Assembly: GCA_029262795.1 (NCBI GenBank)
Contig: JAJCYT010000028.1
Location: 186,001-250,000 of the forward strand
DNA length: 64,000 nucleotides
Source of the DNA: Candidatus Fraserbacteria bacterium
Lineage (GTDB): Bacteria; Bipolaricaulota; Bipolaricaulia; RBG-16-55-9; JAJCYT01
Reading direction: 5' to 3'
Part shown: one piece after another, positions 32,205 to 41,951 of the stretch
Layout: every line of letters starts with the position of its first letter
Position numbering within the stretch: position 1 is the stretch's first letter
Notes under the pieces: model-generated
Told to the model about the DNA's origin: nothing
The model's input: the letters and a program-made list of their open reading frames with translations, nothing else
Database searches by the model: none
Translations under genes and position numbers: made by a program

Positions 32205-33673
32205 TGATTCAGCGTGCTTTGCTCAGTGTGTCTGATAAAAAGGGCTTGACCAAATTCGCCAAAGGGCTTTCAGAATTGGGCATCGAATTGATCAGCTCCA
32301 GTGGCACGGCCAACGCCATCAAAAAAGCCAAGCTCAAAGTGCAGGAAGTATCAAAATTTACAGGCTTTCCAGAACTTCTGGAGGGTCGTGTGAAAACGCT
32401 TCATCCTGCCATTTATGCAGGCCTGTTGGCAAAGCGCGATCAAAAAAATCAGATGCAACAACTCAAACGGAGAGGATTAAATACGATTGATTTGGTTGCT
32501 GTGAATCTTTATCCATTTCAGGAAATCGTTCATGCAGGCACACCTTTGGAAAATGCTTTGGAGCAAATTGACATTGGTGGGGAAACATTGTTGAGAGCAG
32601 CAGCCAAGAATTTTCCAGGCGTCATCGTGATAGTTGACCCTACTGATTACAGTCTTGTTCTAAAGCAATTGCAGAAAAATGGAGATGTCGATTTGGACAT
32701 GAGACATGACTTGGCCCGCAAAGCATTTGCTCACGTGACGCAATACAATGCGGCGATTGCCAACTATTTTGATTCTGATTTTTTATATATTAACGAAACC
32801 AAAACGCTGACGTTGCGCTATGGTGAAAACCCCAATCAGCAAGGGTCCGTTTATGGCAAAGAGATTCAGCAATTAAGCGGCAAAGAACTTTCTTATACCA
32901 ACGTACTGGATTTGGACACAGCATGGCAAAGCGTGGTAAATCAAGCTAAGCCAGCCGCATCCATCATCAAACACGCCACTCCGTGCGGCGCAGCAATTGC
33001 TAAAACGCCAAAGCTGGCGTTTCAGGCTGCTTTAAAGAGTGATGAAATTTCTGCCTTTGGTGGCGTGATTGGACTTAATCGTTCTGTTGGACCAGATCTT
33101 GCGAAGCTGATCACGGCGCGATTTTTTGAAGCTGTGATCGCGCCAGAGTTTTCTAAATCGGCTCTAGATATTTTAGTGCAGAAGAAAAACCTACGTCTGA
33201 TCATTGCGCCTGAATCGTTGCCTGACACTGAAATTCGATCAACCTCTTTGGGCTTGCTCACACAAACATCCATGCCTCAAGTGCCATTTCGCTTGCAATC
33301 AGTCACTGATAAAAAAGTGACCGATGCGCAAAAGGGTGAACTTCGATTTGCCTGGGAAATTGTGAAGCAGATCAAATCCAATGCAATTGTGCTGGTCAAA
33401 AACGGTGCGACGGTTGGAATTGGTGCAGGCCAGATGAGCCGAGTAGATGCGGTTCAGATTGCCATCAAAAAAGCAGGAAAGCGTGTAAAGGGCGCAGTGA
33501 TGGCTTCAGATGCTTTTTTTCCTTTTGCCGATTCAGTACAGTTGGCCGCTGCCGCAGGCATCAAAGCCATCGTCCAACCAGGTGGCTCCATGCGAGATGC
33601 AGAAGTGATTGAAGCTGCCAATCAACACAAAATCGCCATGGGTTTTACTGGGCATCGAGTGTTTAAACATTGA
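32204..33673 (+). CDS. purH: AICAR formyltransferase / IMP cyclohydrolase
   Basis: 489 residues, slightly shorter than the roughly 520-530 of many PurH proteins. It converts AICAR to FAICAR and then IMP. The N-terminal IMP cyclohydrolase domain (1-195) has '[14 protein letters not shown]', '[21 protein letters not shown]' and '[14 protein letters not shown]'. The formyltransferase part has '[14 protein letters not shown]', the catalytic '[11 protein letters not shown]' Lys-His and '[11 protein letters not shown]'. It is the last gene of the his operon. Since histidine synthesis releases AICAR, PurH here can return it to purine synthesis. GGAG precedes the ATG. Confidence 0.96.
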   Translation: MIQRALLSVSDKKGLTKFAKGLSELGIELISSSGTANAIKKAKLKVQEVSKFTGFPELLEGRVKTLHPAIYAGLLAKRDQKNQMQQLKRRGLNTIDLVAVNLYPFQEIVHAGTPLENALEQIDIGGETLLRAAAKNFPGVIVIVDPTDYSLVLKQLQKNGDVDLDMRHDLARKAFAHVTQYNAAIANYFDSDFLYINETKTLTLRYGENPNQQGSVYGKEIQQLSGKELSYTNVLDLDTAWQSVVNQAKPAASIIKHATPCGAAIAKTPKLAFQAALKSDEISAFGGVIGLNRSVGPDLAKLITARFFEAVIAPEFSKSALDILVQKKNLRLIIAPESLPDTEIRSTSLGLLTQTSMPQVPFRLQSVTDKKVTDAQKGELRFAWEIVKQIKSNAIVLVKNGATVGIGAGQMSRVDAVQIAIKKAGKRVKGAVMASDAFFPFADSVQLAAAAGIKAIVQPGGSMRDAEVIEAANQHKIAMGFTGHRVFKH

Positions 33674-33681
33674 GTCTTAAA

Positions 33682-34623
33682 TCAGTCGACTTGAGGAACC
33701 ACTTTGCTTCGTTTTTGTTGTTGGGAGACAATAATAACAACGGCTGTGATGATTAAAGCAGCACCAGTTAGCATTGGGGTGGTCACCATTTCATTGTTCA
33801 ATGCCCAACCTAAAAACACTGCAATGACAGGATTAACGTAGGCATACGTGGCGACTCGCGCAGGAGGGACAACCTTGAGTAACCAGATGTAAGCGGTAAA
33901 AGCGACCACAGATCCGATGATGGATAAATACAACATAGACAATACAGATTTTAAAGAAATGGCATCCACATTGATTTGGGAAATTTCTCCTTGAAACACT
34001 CCCATCAACATGAGCATGAGGCTGGCACTGAACATTTGCATGGCAGTTGAAAGCATGGAAGAACTGGGCAATTTTACTATGCGAGAAAAGATGGAACCAA
34101 TACTCCATAGAAATGTTGCCAATAGGATCATCGATCCGCCAATCAGATTGTCATTAGAGGTTCCCATTACATCTCCAGGACCAATCAATAGAATCAAGCC
34201 GACAAAGCTGACCGCGATGCCAAGAAAAACACGTAGACCAGGGGCGTTGCCCCCAGGGCGAAGCCATTCAATCAACACCATCCAGATAGGAACCATGGCA
34301 ATGATCAATGCAGCCAAGCCAGAGTCTACCCACTGCTGCGCATAAGCGACAGTACCCATACCGCCAAATAACATCAGGCCGCCAATTAGGCTGGCTGAAC
34401 GCCAGTGAGTCAACGTGGGCTTGTGTGCGCCACGCCATCTGGCCCAGGCATAGAGCAACACACCTGCAATGAAGAAACGTACGCCTGTCATCAAATAAGG
34501 CGGTAGTGTTTCAATCGAAAATTCGATGGCCAAGTAAGTGGATCCCCAAATGAAGTAGATAGCAGTAAAGGCCAGCAACAATTTTACTTGAGAAGGCTGT
34601 GCACTATTCATGGTCTGATCCAT
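33682..34623 (-). CDS. EamA/DMT-family exporter
   Basis: 313 residues with ten predicted membrane helices and two EamA repeats. 'YFIWGSTYLAIEFSIETLPPYLMTGVRF' near the N-terminus and 'NPVIAVFLGWALNNE' near the C-terminus are typical of the RhaT/EamA metabolite exporters. Its first codons overlap the end of an Lrp/AsnC-type regulator gene by 20 bp, so it is cotranscribed and perhaps controlled by it. Lrp-linked DMT proteins are often amino-acid exporters; substrate here is inferred only. An internal ATG at 34611 is an alternative start. Confidence 0.85.
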   Translation of the reverse strand: MDQTMNSAQPSQVKLLLAFTAIYFIWGSTYLAIEFSIETLPPYLMTGVRFFIAGVLLYAWARWRGAHKPTLTHWRSASLIGGLMLFGGMGTVAYAQQWVDSGLAALIIAMVPIWMVLIEWLRPGGNAPGLRVFLGIAVSFVGLILLIGPGDVMGTSNDNLIGGSMILLATFLWSIGSIFSRIVKLPSSSMLSTAMQMFSASLMLMLMGVFQGEISQINVDAISLKSVLSMLYLSIIGSVVAFTAYIWLLKVVPPARVATYAYVNPVIAVFLGWALNNEMVTTPMLTGAALIITAVVIIVSQQQKRSKVVPQVD

Positions 34624-35080
34624 TTAAAAGATGTAAAGGCAATTTGGAGGTATCCTTTAACGTGTTGAGTACAATCGAACTTTGTGTTGAAGTGACATTG
34701 GGAATGGTGCCAATTTTCTCACGCAATAAAAGCCCTAACGATTCTGGATCTTTGGTAATCACTTTGACGAGATAACAATCATCACCCGTAATGCTGTGTA
34801 CTTCCTGCACTTCAGGAATGGCTGCCAGTTGGTCACCGGAACTTTGATCACACACATGCCCGCCAGTTTTCACAAACACGAACGCAACCAAACTTAGACC
34901 GATGGACTTGTGATTTAACTGTGCTTCATAACCTTGAATCACGCCTTTGGTTTCCAGTTTCTTGATTCGCTCATGGATGGCAGAAGGTGCCATATTCAAT
35001 TGGCGTGCGACTTCTGCATTGGGTGTACGAGCATCTTCTTGAAGAATCGACGTAATTTTGATATCTTTTTCGTTGATCAT
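34604..35080 (-). CDS. Lrp/AsnC-family transcriptional regulator
   Basis: 158 residues. The N-terminal winged helix-turn-helix lies at 1-60 ('ILQEDARTPNAEVARQLNMAPSAIHERIKKLE'). The C-terminal RAM ligand-binding domain spans 65-145 ('VHSITGDDCYLVKVITKDPESL'). Such proteins sense amino acids and form octamers. It is the first gene of a two-gene operon with the DMT exporter and probably controls it. It diverges from the MOSC gene at 35219. Confidence 0.92.
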   Translation of the reverse strand: MINEKDIKITSILQEDARTPNAEVARQLNMAPSAIHERIKKLETKGVIQGYEAQLNHKSIGLSLVAFVFVKTGGHVCDQSSGDQLAAIPEVQEVHSITGDDCYLVKVITKDPESLGLLLREKIGTIPNVTSTQSSIVLNTLKDTSKLPLHLLNGSDHE

Positions 35081-35218
35081 TCTATTTTAAACCTCTTTTA
35101 GAGATTGTAATTCGAATGTTGGCTTGATGCAAACAAAACCAATAAGCCGCTTAATCTTGACTATTGAATACAATCGCCAGGATAATGACTTACGCGCAGG
35201 GATTAAGGAGGGCAATCC

Positions 35219-35737
35219 GTGAATACTTCAGGATCTGTTGTGGCAGTTTGCCAGAAAACTGAACCGGGTCTGCCAAAGTTAAAAGTCGATAAAATCGAAC
35301 TTATTGAAAACCACGGCATCTCAGGCGATTATCATGCAGGCGAGTTCGTACGCCATCGTTACTTGGCGAAGAAAGATCCAACTCAGCCGAACCTGCGTCA
35401 AGTGTTACTTGTGGATACATTCATCCTTGCAGAAATTGCAAAACAAGGTATTCATCTCAAACCAGGAATGATGGGCGAGAATGTCTTGGTAGATGGAATC
35501 ACGCTAATGGCCTTGCCTATTGGAACACAACTTGAGATCGGTGAAACGCTGCTAGAAGTAACCGAAGTTCGCAATCCCTGTTATCAACTCAACGAAATGC
35601 ATCCAGATCTGCTCAAGGCGGTCACGACGAAAGTAGATGATGAAGTTTGTCGGAATGCTGGAATAATGACACGCATCCTAAAGGGTGGACGAATACAATC
35701 AGGCGATCCTGTAACTGTTCACAGCAAATCAGATTAG
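35219..35737 (+). CDS. MOSC-domain protein
   Basis: 172 residues. MOSC domains bind sulfur or molybdopterin ligands in molybdenum-cofactor sulfurases and related enzymes. 'GDYHAGEFVRHRYLA' (about 37-51), 'MMGENVLVDGI' and 'VTEVRNPCYQL' with a conserved Cys near residue 121 fit the family. It starts at a GTG seven bases after AAGGAGGG. It converges on and overlaps the end of the MscS-like gene by 4 nt. A stand-alone MOSC protein usually has unknown substrate. A molybdenum cofactor gene (mobA) lies at the far end of the window but is not linked. Confidence 0.85.
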   Translation: MNTSGSVVAVCQKTEPGLPKLKVDKIELIENHGISGDYHAGEFVRHRYLAKKDPTQPNLRQVLLVDTFILAEIAKQGIHLKPGMMGENVLVDGITLMALPIGTQLEIGETLLEVTEVRNPCYQLNEMHPDLLKAVTTKVDDEVCRNAGIMTRILKGGRIQSGDPVTVHSKSD

Positions 35738-36798
35738 GCTTGTTGGGTATAAATCGTCTGTGTTGGGAAAGCGAATTCTAAATCGTTGGCGGCAAACTGT
35801 TTTAGAATTTCCATGTTCATTGCCGTTTGCGTTGCCATAATGTCGCTGCCCTTTTTGATGTAATAAATGCAGGTAATTTGTAAGGCGAAATCACCAAAGC
35901 CGCTGAAACCAGCCAACACTTTTTCTTCTGTATCTGGATTGCTATTGCTGATTTCAATGAGCAAGTCCATTGCTTTTTGCATTTTGGCATCATCAGTATC
36001 GTAGGTCATGCCCAGCTGAAGAACCACTTTTCGATTGGGCTCTGAGCTTATGTTTTCTACAGGGTTGTCAGTGAATTTGGAATTGGGAATGCTTGTCATG
36101 CGGCCTTCCAATGTTTCCAACCGTGTGCTACGCAGCCCAATTTCACGAATCATGCCATCAAACCCACTGATCTTAACGCGGTCATTTAACTTGAATGGTT
36201 TGTCTGTGAAGATCGTAATGCCGCCGAATAAATTCTTAACACTGTCCTGAGCCGCCAAAGCCAAGGCCAATCCACCGATGCCCAACCCTGCCAAAATGGT
36301 CATGATGTCATACCCGGCATTGCTGGCTGCCATCATCAAGGCCAGGAACCAAATGCTAATCTTGATGCTCTTCCTCAAGATGGGCAGTAATTGATCATCC
36401 AGATCAGTTTCAGAGGCTTCAATTTTTGGTGCTAGATATTCACTTACCAACGCATCGACAAAGCGCACCAACACCCAGGCAACGGCCATGGTGATCAAGA
36501 AATAAAGGATATTGTTTACAATAACTTGAACTTCAGCTGAAAAATTGAGCGTGGTCAGCCCAATCCAAATGCCAAATACGGTGAGGGCAAAAACCAACGG
36601 TTCTTCCACCATGTCTATAAAAATATCATCAATACGGGTTTTGGAACGCTCGGCATAGCGTTTGGCGAATTTGCCGCTGATCCACATCAGAATTTTTCCA
36701 ATTAAAAAAGCGGCAATCACAATTGCCACTGCAATCATCCATTGAAGCAATGTGTTACCAAAATAAATATCGTCAAGAATTGGAATTTGTTTAAGCAT
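35734..36798 (-). CDS. MscS-family small-conductance mechanosensitive channel
   Basis: 354 residues. Three to five membrane helices occupy the N-terminal half. The pore-lining helix 'GLGIGGLALALAAQDSVKNLFGGITIF' (positions about 36230-36310) has the alternating Gly/Ala packing of TM3. The beta domain follows ('FKLNDRVKISGFDGMIREIGLRSTRLETLEGRMTSIPNSKF') and a C-terminal alpha/beta domain. It should release solutes on hypo-osmotic shock. The start at 36798 is preferred over the longer frame because GGGAGAGG precedes it. Confidence 0.92.
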   Translation of the reverse strand: MLKQIPILDDIYFGNTLLQWMIAVAIVIAAFLIGKILMWISGKFAKRYAERSKTRIDDIFIDMVEEPLVFALTVFGIWIGLTTLNFSAEVQVIVNNILYFLITMAVAWVLVRFVDALVSEYLAPKIEASETDLDDQLLPILRKSIKISIWFLALMMAASNAGYDIMTILAGLGIGGLALALAAQDSVKNLFGGITIFTDKPFKLNDRVKISGFDGMIREIGLRSTRLETLEGRMTSIPNSKFTDNPVENISSEPNRKVVLQLGMTYDTDDAKMQKAMDLLIEISNSNPDTEEKVLAGFSGFGDFALQITCIYYIKKGSDIMATQTAMNMEILKQFAANDLEFAFPTQTIYTQQA

Positions 36799-36881
36799 GT
36801 GCCTCTCCCGTATCAGATTTATCAATAAGATTTTTTCGTATTGTAGCAAGGAAGTTTTTTTATAACAAAGAGAATTTTGCT

Positions 36882-38498
36882 TTACAGCTGTTTGAATACA
36901 ATCTTACCGTCAAAGATCGTCATCAGAACGCTTGTAGTTGAGACTTCGTCACCTTGATTGGCTTGTTGGGTGACTTCAAACAGATCTCGGTCTAACACTG
37001 TTAGGTCTGCCCTTTTGCCTTTTTCGATAGAACCAATTACAGATTGCCAGCCAGCGGCTTTGGCTGCGCCCAGTGTATAGCCTTCTATAAGCTGTTCTAG
37101 CGTTAAACATTCATCTGGAAGCCATGCTGGTTTTGACATTTGATTTACTCGTTGACGATAAAGTCCGGCATGAAGCCCCAGAAAGGGGCTGATGTTTGCC
37201 ACAGGCGCATCGCTTCCCAAAGCCAAAAGTGCACCTGAATCTAAAAGGCTGCGAAAGTTATAAGCACGATTAGAGCGCGAGCCAAGCCTGATTTCAGCCA
37301 AGTCGATGTCATCAATGGTGTGTGCAGGTTGAACGCTTGCTGTTAGCTTCATTTTAGCCAAGCGAGATAAATCATCTGGATGAATCGTTTGAACATGTTC
37401 GATGCGATGTGGAATATGGGGCTGTTCAAATTGTTCAAGAAGTGATTCAAATGCATTCAACACTTCCCGATTGGCCCGATCTCCAATGGCGTGGATGCTG
37501 ATGGGGAAACCGAGTTCGGCAGCTTGTTCAAATTCTTGTTTGATCTGCTCAGGCGTGGTGACATTGATACCAAAGTTGTCTGATGAACCTTCAAACGGTT
37601 CGAGCATCCAGGCGGTTCTGCTTCCAAGAGTGCCATCAGTAAATAACTTAATATGCCCCAAGCGAAGGTAGTCGTCACCGAGCCCACTGCTCAACCCAAG
37701 TGCCGTTACGGATGGAAGGTCATGCGCTGCGATGTTGCAGTTGAGTCTGATCTTCAAATTGTTTTGTTGATTGAGCCGTTGATAAGCACCCAATGCCATC
37801 GGTCCTTCAAGTTGATCTTTCATCCGTTGATCGTGAACAGCGGTGATGCCCATGCGGTGCAATTCGACCATTGCATCTGTGAGTGTTTCATCAAGCCATT
37901 TAGTATCAGGCTTTGGCATTTGTTCCATTACTAGGTTGACGGCCAATTCTCGCAAGATGCCATTGGGTTCACCGTTGGCATCACGCTCGATCAATCCGCC
38001 TTCAGGGTCAAGTCTGTTTTTATCAATACCAGCCAATTGAAGTGCCTGGCTATTAACAACTGCACTGTGCATATCGGCTCGCCAAAAGATTGCGGGCTGG
38101 TTTGTGACTTGATCCAGATCGTATTTAGTTGGTTCTTCTATGGAGTCCCAAACCGTTTCGTTCCAGCCTCGGCCTGCGATCCAGCCAGTGCTGCCGAAAT
38201 CGCCATTCCAATTCTGAATACGTGACATCATCTCAGCTTTGCTGGAACAATCAGCCAAAGGAACAAGACGTTGAGACAAGGCCCAATCGTAAAAATGGAT
38301 ATGAGCATCGCACAGGCCAGGCAACACCAAGCGGCCTTCTAAGTTGATTTGTTGAGTTTGATCATCAGCCAAGGCTAAAACAGAAGAATTATCACCAACG
38401 GCAATGATTCTTGAACCCTGAATTGCAATGGCTTCTGCCCAAGGTTGGTTTGAATTAACCGTATAAACCTTGGCGTTGTGGAGGATGAGGTCCGCCAT
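36882..38498 (-). CDS. Amidohydrolase family protein, YtcJ-like
   Basis: 538 residues of the metal-dependent amidohydrolase superfamily, YtcJ-type (amidohydrolase 3). The metal site HxH is in 'LPGLCDAHIHFYDWA' (about 57-71); further ligands are in 'SIHAIGDRANREVLNAFE', 'PHRIEHVQTIHPDD' and 'ALGSDAPVANISPF'. The N-terminal 'DLILHNAKVYTVNSNQPWAEAIAIQ' beta domain is standard. The substrate is unknown. Its ATG directly follows the glmS stop codon with no spacer, so translation is probably coupled to glmS. No functional link with amino sugars can be proved. Confidence 0.87.
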   Translation of the reverse strand: MADLILHNAKVYTVNSNQPWAEAIAIQGSRIIAVGDNSSVLALADDQTQQINLEGRLVLPGLCDAHIHFYDWALSQRLVPLADCSSKAEMMSRIQNWNGDFGSTGWIAGRGWNETVWDSIEEPTKYDLDQVTNQPAIFWRADMHSAVVNSQALQLAGIDKNRLDPEGGLIERDANGEPNGILRELAVNLVMEQMPKPDTKWLDETLTDAMVELHRMGITAVHDQRMKDQLEGPMALGAYQRLNQQNNLKIRLNCNIAAHDLPSVTALGLSSGLGDDYLRLGHIKLFTDGTLGSRTAWMLEPFEGSSDNFGINVTTPEQIKQEFEQAAELGFPISIHAIGDRANREVLNAFESLLEQFEQPHIPHRIEHVQTIHPDDLSRLAKMKLTASVQPAHTIDDIDLAEIRLGSRSNRAYNFRSLLDSGALLALGSDAPVANISPFLGLHAGLYRQRVNQMSKPAWLPDECLTLEQLIEGYTLGAAKAAGWQSVIGSIEKGKRADLTVLDRDLFEVTQQANQGDEVSTTSVLMTIFDGKIVFKQL

Positions 38499-40325
38499 TT
38501 ATTCGACAGTCACGCTCTTGGCCAGATTGCGCGGCTGATCCACATCGGTGCCCCGAAGCACTGCGATATGATAGGCCAACAACTGAACAGGAATAGTGAA
38601 TAACAATGGCGTCAGAACCTTGTCGGTGGCAGGTACTTCGATGATGTGGTCGGCCACTCGCTCGATGTCTTCATTCACTTCATCTGTGATGGCGATGATG
38701 ATGCCCTTGCGTGCTTTGACTTCTTCCACATTAGAAAGCACTTTGTCATAAACGCTGTTCTTCGTGATCAGTACGACCACTGGCATGTGTTCATCAATCA
38801 AAGCGATGGGGCCATGTTTCAATTCACCAGCCGCATAGCCTTCAGCGTGGATGTAAGAAATTTCTTTGAGTTTGAGCGCGCCTTCCAAAGCGATAGGGAA
38901 CAACACATCGCGGCCCAGATAGAGGAAATTTTGCACATCAAAAAACTGACTGGCCAGGGCTTCAATTTCTGGCTCTTTCTTCAAAAGTTCGCGCAACAAC
39001 TCAGGTGCTTTGTGCATGGTTTGCAATGCATTCTTGATTTGATCCTGAGGCAATGTGCTTTGCAGTTTACCCAAATACAATCCAAGCAGTGTCAGTACGG
39101 TGAGTTGCGCCGTAAACGCTTTGGTCGAGGCCACACCAATTTCAGGGCCAGCTTGAAGATAGAGCACACCATCTGCCTCTCGTGTGACGGTTGAACCCAC
39201 CACATTGACGATGCCCAAAGTTCGAGCATTTTTCTGCTTGGCAAGCCGCATACTTTCCAATGTGTCTGCGGTTTCACCAGACTGAGAGATGGTGACAACC
39301 AAAGTGTTTTCTGTGATATAGGGATTGCTGTAGCGAAACTCCGAGCCAGTTTCTACATTGATTGGCAACTGAAGCCAATCTTGATATAAGTACTTTGCCA
39401 CCAGCCCTGCATAAAGTGCAGTACCACAGGCCAGGAAGGTGATTTGATCGATATTTTTTAAAGCTTCATCATCAATGCCACTGTCTAAAAAAATCTCTCC
39501 AGTTTCCAGATCAAAGCGGCCACTGAGTGCATCGGCCACAGCCATTGGCTGTTCGTGGGTTTCTTTAATCATGAAGTGCTTGTAGCCACTCTTTTGTGCA
39601 GTGGCAACGTCCCAATTGATATGCTGAGTGGCGCGTTCAATGGGGTTACCATCAAAGTCCATGATCTGAACACTTTGATCGTCCAGTACAGCCAATTCGC
39701 CATCGTTAAGGTACAGCACTTCTCGTGTGTGGGAAAGCAGTGCAGGCACATCGGACGCAAGGAAATTTTCGCCTTCACCCACCCCAATGACTAAAGGACT
39801 GGATGTTTTTGCAGCCACAATTTGACGTGGCGCATCCGTGGAGATGACGGCCAGCGCGTATGCACCGCGAATACGTTTTAATGCCTGTTGCATCGCTTTG
39901 GGTAAATCGCCGTCATAGAGTTCTGAAATCAAATGAGCAATCACTTCGGTATCTGTATCAGAAACAAAAGTATGACCTTTTTCTTGAAGTTTTTTTTTAA
40001 GATCCAAATGGTTTTCGATGATGCCATTGTGGATCACTGCAATATTGTCGTGGTTGTCGGTGTGTGGGTGTGCGTTGGTGTCGTTGGGTTCTCCGTGGGT
40101 GGCCCAACGGGTATGGCCTAAGCCAATGGTGGCTTTGGAAAGTTTTTCCGACACAATCTGTTCAAGCGCCTGAAGTTTGCCGGAGCGTTTGTAAACCCGA
40201 AGCCCATCAGCCTCAATCAAAGCAATACCTGAAGAATCATAACCTCGGTATTCCAAACGCCTTAGGCCATCCAACAAAATCGGTTGAACTTTCTTTTCGC
40301 CCACATAGCCCACAATGCCACACAT
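38499..40325 (-). CDS. glmS: Glutamine-fructose-6-phosphate aminotransferase (isomerizing)
   Basis: 608 residues. It makes glucosamine-6-phosphate from fructose-6-phosphate and glutamine, the entry to peptidoglycan and lipopolysaccharide amino sugars. The N-terminal Ntn glutaminase begins MCGIVGYVG with Cys2 as nucleophile. 'GHTRWATHGEPNDTNAHPH' and 'AVIHNGIIEN' follow. Two SIS sugar-isomerase domains (about 285-425 and 455-595) include 'LACGTALYAGLVAKY' and 'SQSGETADTL', ending in 'RNLAKSVTVE'. AAGGAG precedes the ATG. No glmS ribozyme was recognised upstream. Confidence 0.97.
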   Translation of the reverse strand: MCGIVGYVGEKKVQPILLDGLRRLEYRGYDSSGIALIEADGLRVYKRSGKLQALEQIVSEKLSKATIGLGHTRWATHGEPNDTNAHPHTDNHDNIAVIHNGIIENHLDLKKKLQEKGHTFVSDTDTEVIAHLISELYDGDLPKAMQQALKRIRGAYALAVISTDAPRQIVAAKTSSPLVIGVGEGENFLASDVPALLSHTREVLYLNDGELAVLDDQSVQIMDFDGNPIERATQHINWDVATAQKSGYKHFMIKETHEQPMAVADALSGRFDLETGEIFLDSGIDDEALKNIDQITFLACGTALYAGLVAKYLYQDWLQLPINVETGSEFRYSNPYITENTLVVTISQSGETADTLESMRLAKQKNARTLGIVNVVGSTVTREADGVLYLQAGPEIGVASTKAFTAQLTVLTLLGLYLGKLQSTLPQDQIKNALQTMHKAPELLRELLKKEPEIEALASQFFDVQNFLYLGRDVLFPIALEGALKLKEISYIHAEGYAAGELKHGPIALIDEHMPVVVLITKNSVYDKVLSNVEEVKARKGIIIAITDEVNEDIERVADHIIEVPATDKVLTPLLFTIPVQLLAYHIAVLRGTDVDQPRNLAKSVTVE

Positions 40326-40397
40326 AAAGAACTCCTTTCAAACACCCAATTCTATCATAAAAACCTCTTTAAATAGGGTGATTTTAAAGACTTCAAA

Positions 40398-40450
40398 TCC
40401 CCCAACCCCCTTTTCTAGAAAGGGGACCCTTCCAAAATCGGAAGGGGGGG
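40398..40450. repeat. C/G-rich dispersed-type repeat with two hairpins
   Basis: The 177-bp spacer between glmS and the next gene contains AATCCCCCAACCCCC. A hairpin CCCCTTT/AAAGGGG follows (40407-40425), then a second, CCCTTCC/GGAAGGG (40427-40446), and a G-run. Similar 'CCCCCAACCCCCTTT' units are dispersed intergenic repeats in several bacterial groups. Only one copy is in this window. Confidence 0.5.
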
Positions 40451-40502
40451 ACGATAAGACTGCGAAAGTATTTTCTACTGCGCGTTTCATGATTCTTTAT
40501 CG

Positions 40503-41867
40503 TTAAAACATCTGACCGCTGGTCCAGTAATGAACCAAGTCTTGCATCGCCAGATCATTGATGGTCAATTGTGTTCCTGGGATGAATCGACCTGATGCCC
40601 ACAATTTTACAGCTGAGACAATTTCGGCATCATCTACAAGCATGTTGAAATTGTCATCAAGAGCAGATGCTACTTCCGTGTTGCTGCTGGCAGCACTCAC
40701 TTGTTCAATGCGGTACACACTGCCATCGAATCCGGCAGCATAGAGTTCGCCTTGCTCATCTTCACCAAAGGTGCTGAGAAAAATATCCAGATCCAACATC
40801 TCCTGGCGCTCCCATTGATTCGATGCCACTTCTGTCAAAGACCAAATTCGAGATGAAACAAAATCGCCAAAGAAATATCGACCTGCCAAATCAGGGAAAT
40901 CACTACCACGATAGACATAGCCACCAGTGATAGAACGCCCCCCCTGATTGTCATGAAAATATTGATTAATTGGAAGTTCCAAACCGCCTTGAATACAGGC
41001 ATCTGCCTCGAAACACTCTGTGCCTTCCATCGTGTTCCAACCATAGTTGTCTCCAGGGAAGATAATGTCAACTTCTTCAATGCGATCTTGCCCCACATCA
41101 CCGAGGAACAAACGTCCATCACAACGATCAAATGAAAAACGCCAAGGGTTTCTCAGGCCAAAAGCATATGTTTCATCACGTGCAGAAGCATCATTGATGA
41201 AAGGGTTGTTATCGGGAATGCTATAGGGTTCACCGTTATCGATGTCGATACGCAGCATTGAACCTAGCAAGGTGCTTGGTCTTTGTCCATGATTAAGGGG
41301 GTCACCACCGGCACCGCCATCACCCGTGCCGATATACAGTTTTCCATCGAGGCCAAACTGAATCTGGCCGCCATTGTGGTTAGAAAACGGTTGTTCTATC
41401 ACCAAAATCACACGCTCATCTCGCAGCGCAACATCAGGGTCGCTGCCCACTTGGTATTCGGCAATCACCGTGCTTCCATTGCCACGGCGTGTGTAGTTCA
41501 CAAAAAAGCGACCATTCTCTGCAAACTCAGGATGAAATGCCATGCTCAGCAAACCACGCTCACCACCGGATGAAATTCGATCTCGGATATCAAGAAACGG
41601 TGTTGGAAAGCGTGCGCCATTCTGAATGATTTGAATAGTCCCAGGCTGCTCCACCACAAACAGGCGATTGGACCCATCATTGGCATTGGTCACAAACACA
41701 GGGTCTTCAAAACCACCGGCCACGAAAGCCAAATCAATATCGGGTGTGGTGCCTGTTGGTGTGGCATTGCATGGATCGAATGATTGCGCTTGTGATACCT
41801 CAATAGAGCCGAAGCCAAGGAACATAACACACAACAAGATGATGAGCTTGGTTTTCTGTTTCAACAT
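40503..41867 (-). CDS. Secreted PQQ-type sugar/sorbosone dehydrogenase-like protein with dockerin-like tail
   Basis: 454 residues. A signal peptide covers 1-27 (ending VSQA-Q). A six-bladed propeller of the glucose/sorbosone dehydrogenase family follows, with 'NDGSNRLFVVEQPGTIQII', 'GGERGLLSMAFHPEFAENGRFFVNYT', 'NHNGGQIQFGLDGKLYIGTGDGG' and 'LRNPWRFSFDR'. The last 55 residues ('DDNFNMLVDDAEIVSAVKLWASG' onward) resemble a degenerate dockerin or EF-hand pair: N-x-x-DD-x-EI helices repeated as 'LTINDLAMQDLVHYW'. It may oxidise sugars in the periplasm or outside; enzymatic activity is not certain. GGAGG precedes the ATG. Confidence 0.85.
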   Translation of the reverse strand: MLKQKTKLIILLCVMFLGFGSIEVSQAQSFDPCNATPTGTTPDIDLAFVAGGFEDPVFVTNANDGSNRLFVVEQPGTIQIIQNGARFPTPFLDIRDRISSGGERGLLSMAFHPEFAENGRFFVNYTRRGNGSTVIAEYQVGSDPDVALRDERVILVIEQPFSNHNGGQIQFGLDGKLYIGTGDGGAGGDPLNHGQRPSTLLGSMLRIDIDNGEPYSIPDNNPFINDASARDETYAFGLRNPWRFSFDRCDGRLFLGDVGQDRIEEVDIIFPGDNYGWNTMEGTECFEADACIQGGLELPINQYFHDNQGGRSITGGYVYRGSDFPDLAGRYFFGDFVSSRIWSLTEVASNQWERQEMLDLDIFLSTFGEDEQGELYAAGFDGSVYRIEQVSAASSNTEVASALDDNFNMLVDDAEIVSAVKLWASGRFIPGTQLTINDLAMQDLVHYWTSGQMF

Positions 41868-41951
41868 AAAAATCCTCCGAGATCAATAATTTGAAATTGT
41901 GTTTATGCATTAGTGATTCGTTGATGGTTTCAATGAAACCGGATGTTCGAT

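Noticed and set aside
40326..40397. glmS ribozyme
   Set aside because: The space upstream of glmS (40326 onward on the minus strand) is short, lacks the ribozyme core, and is mainly the C/G-rich repeat.
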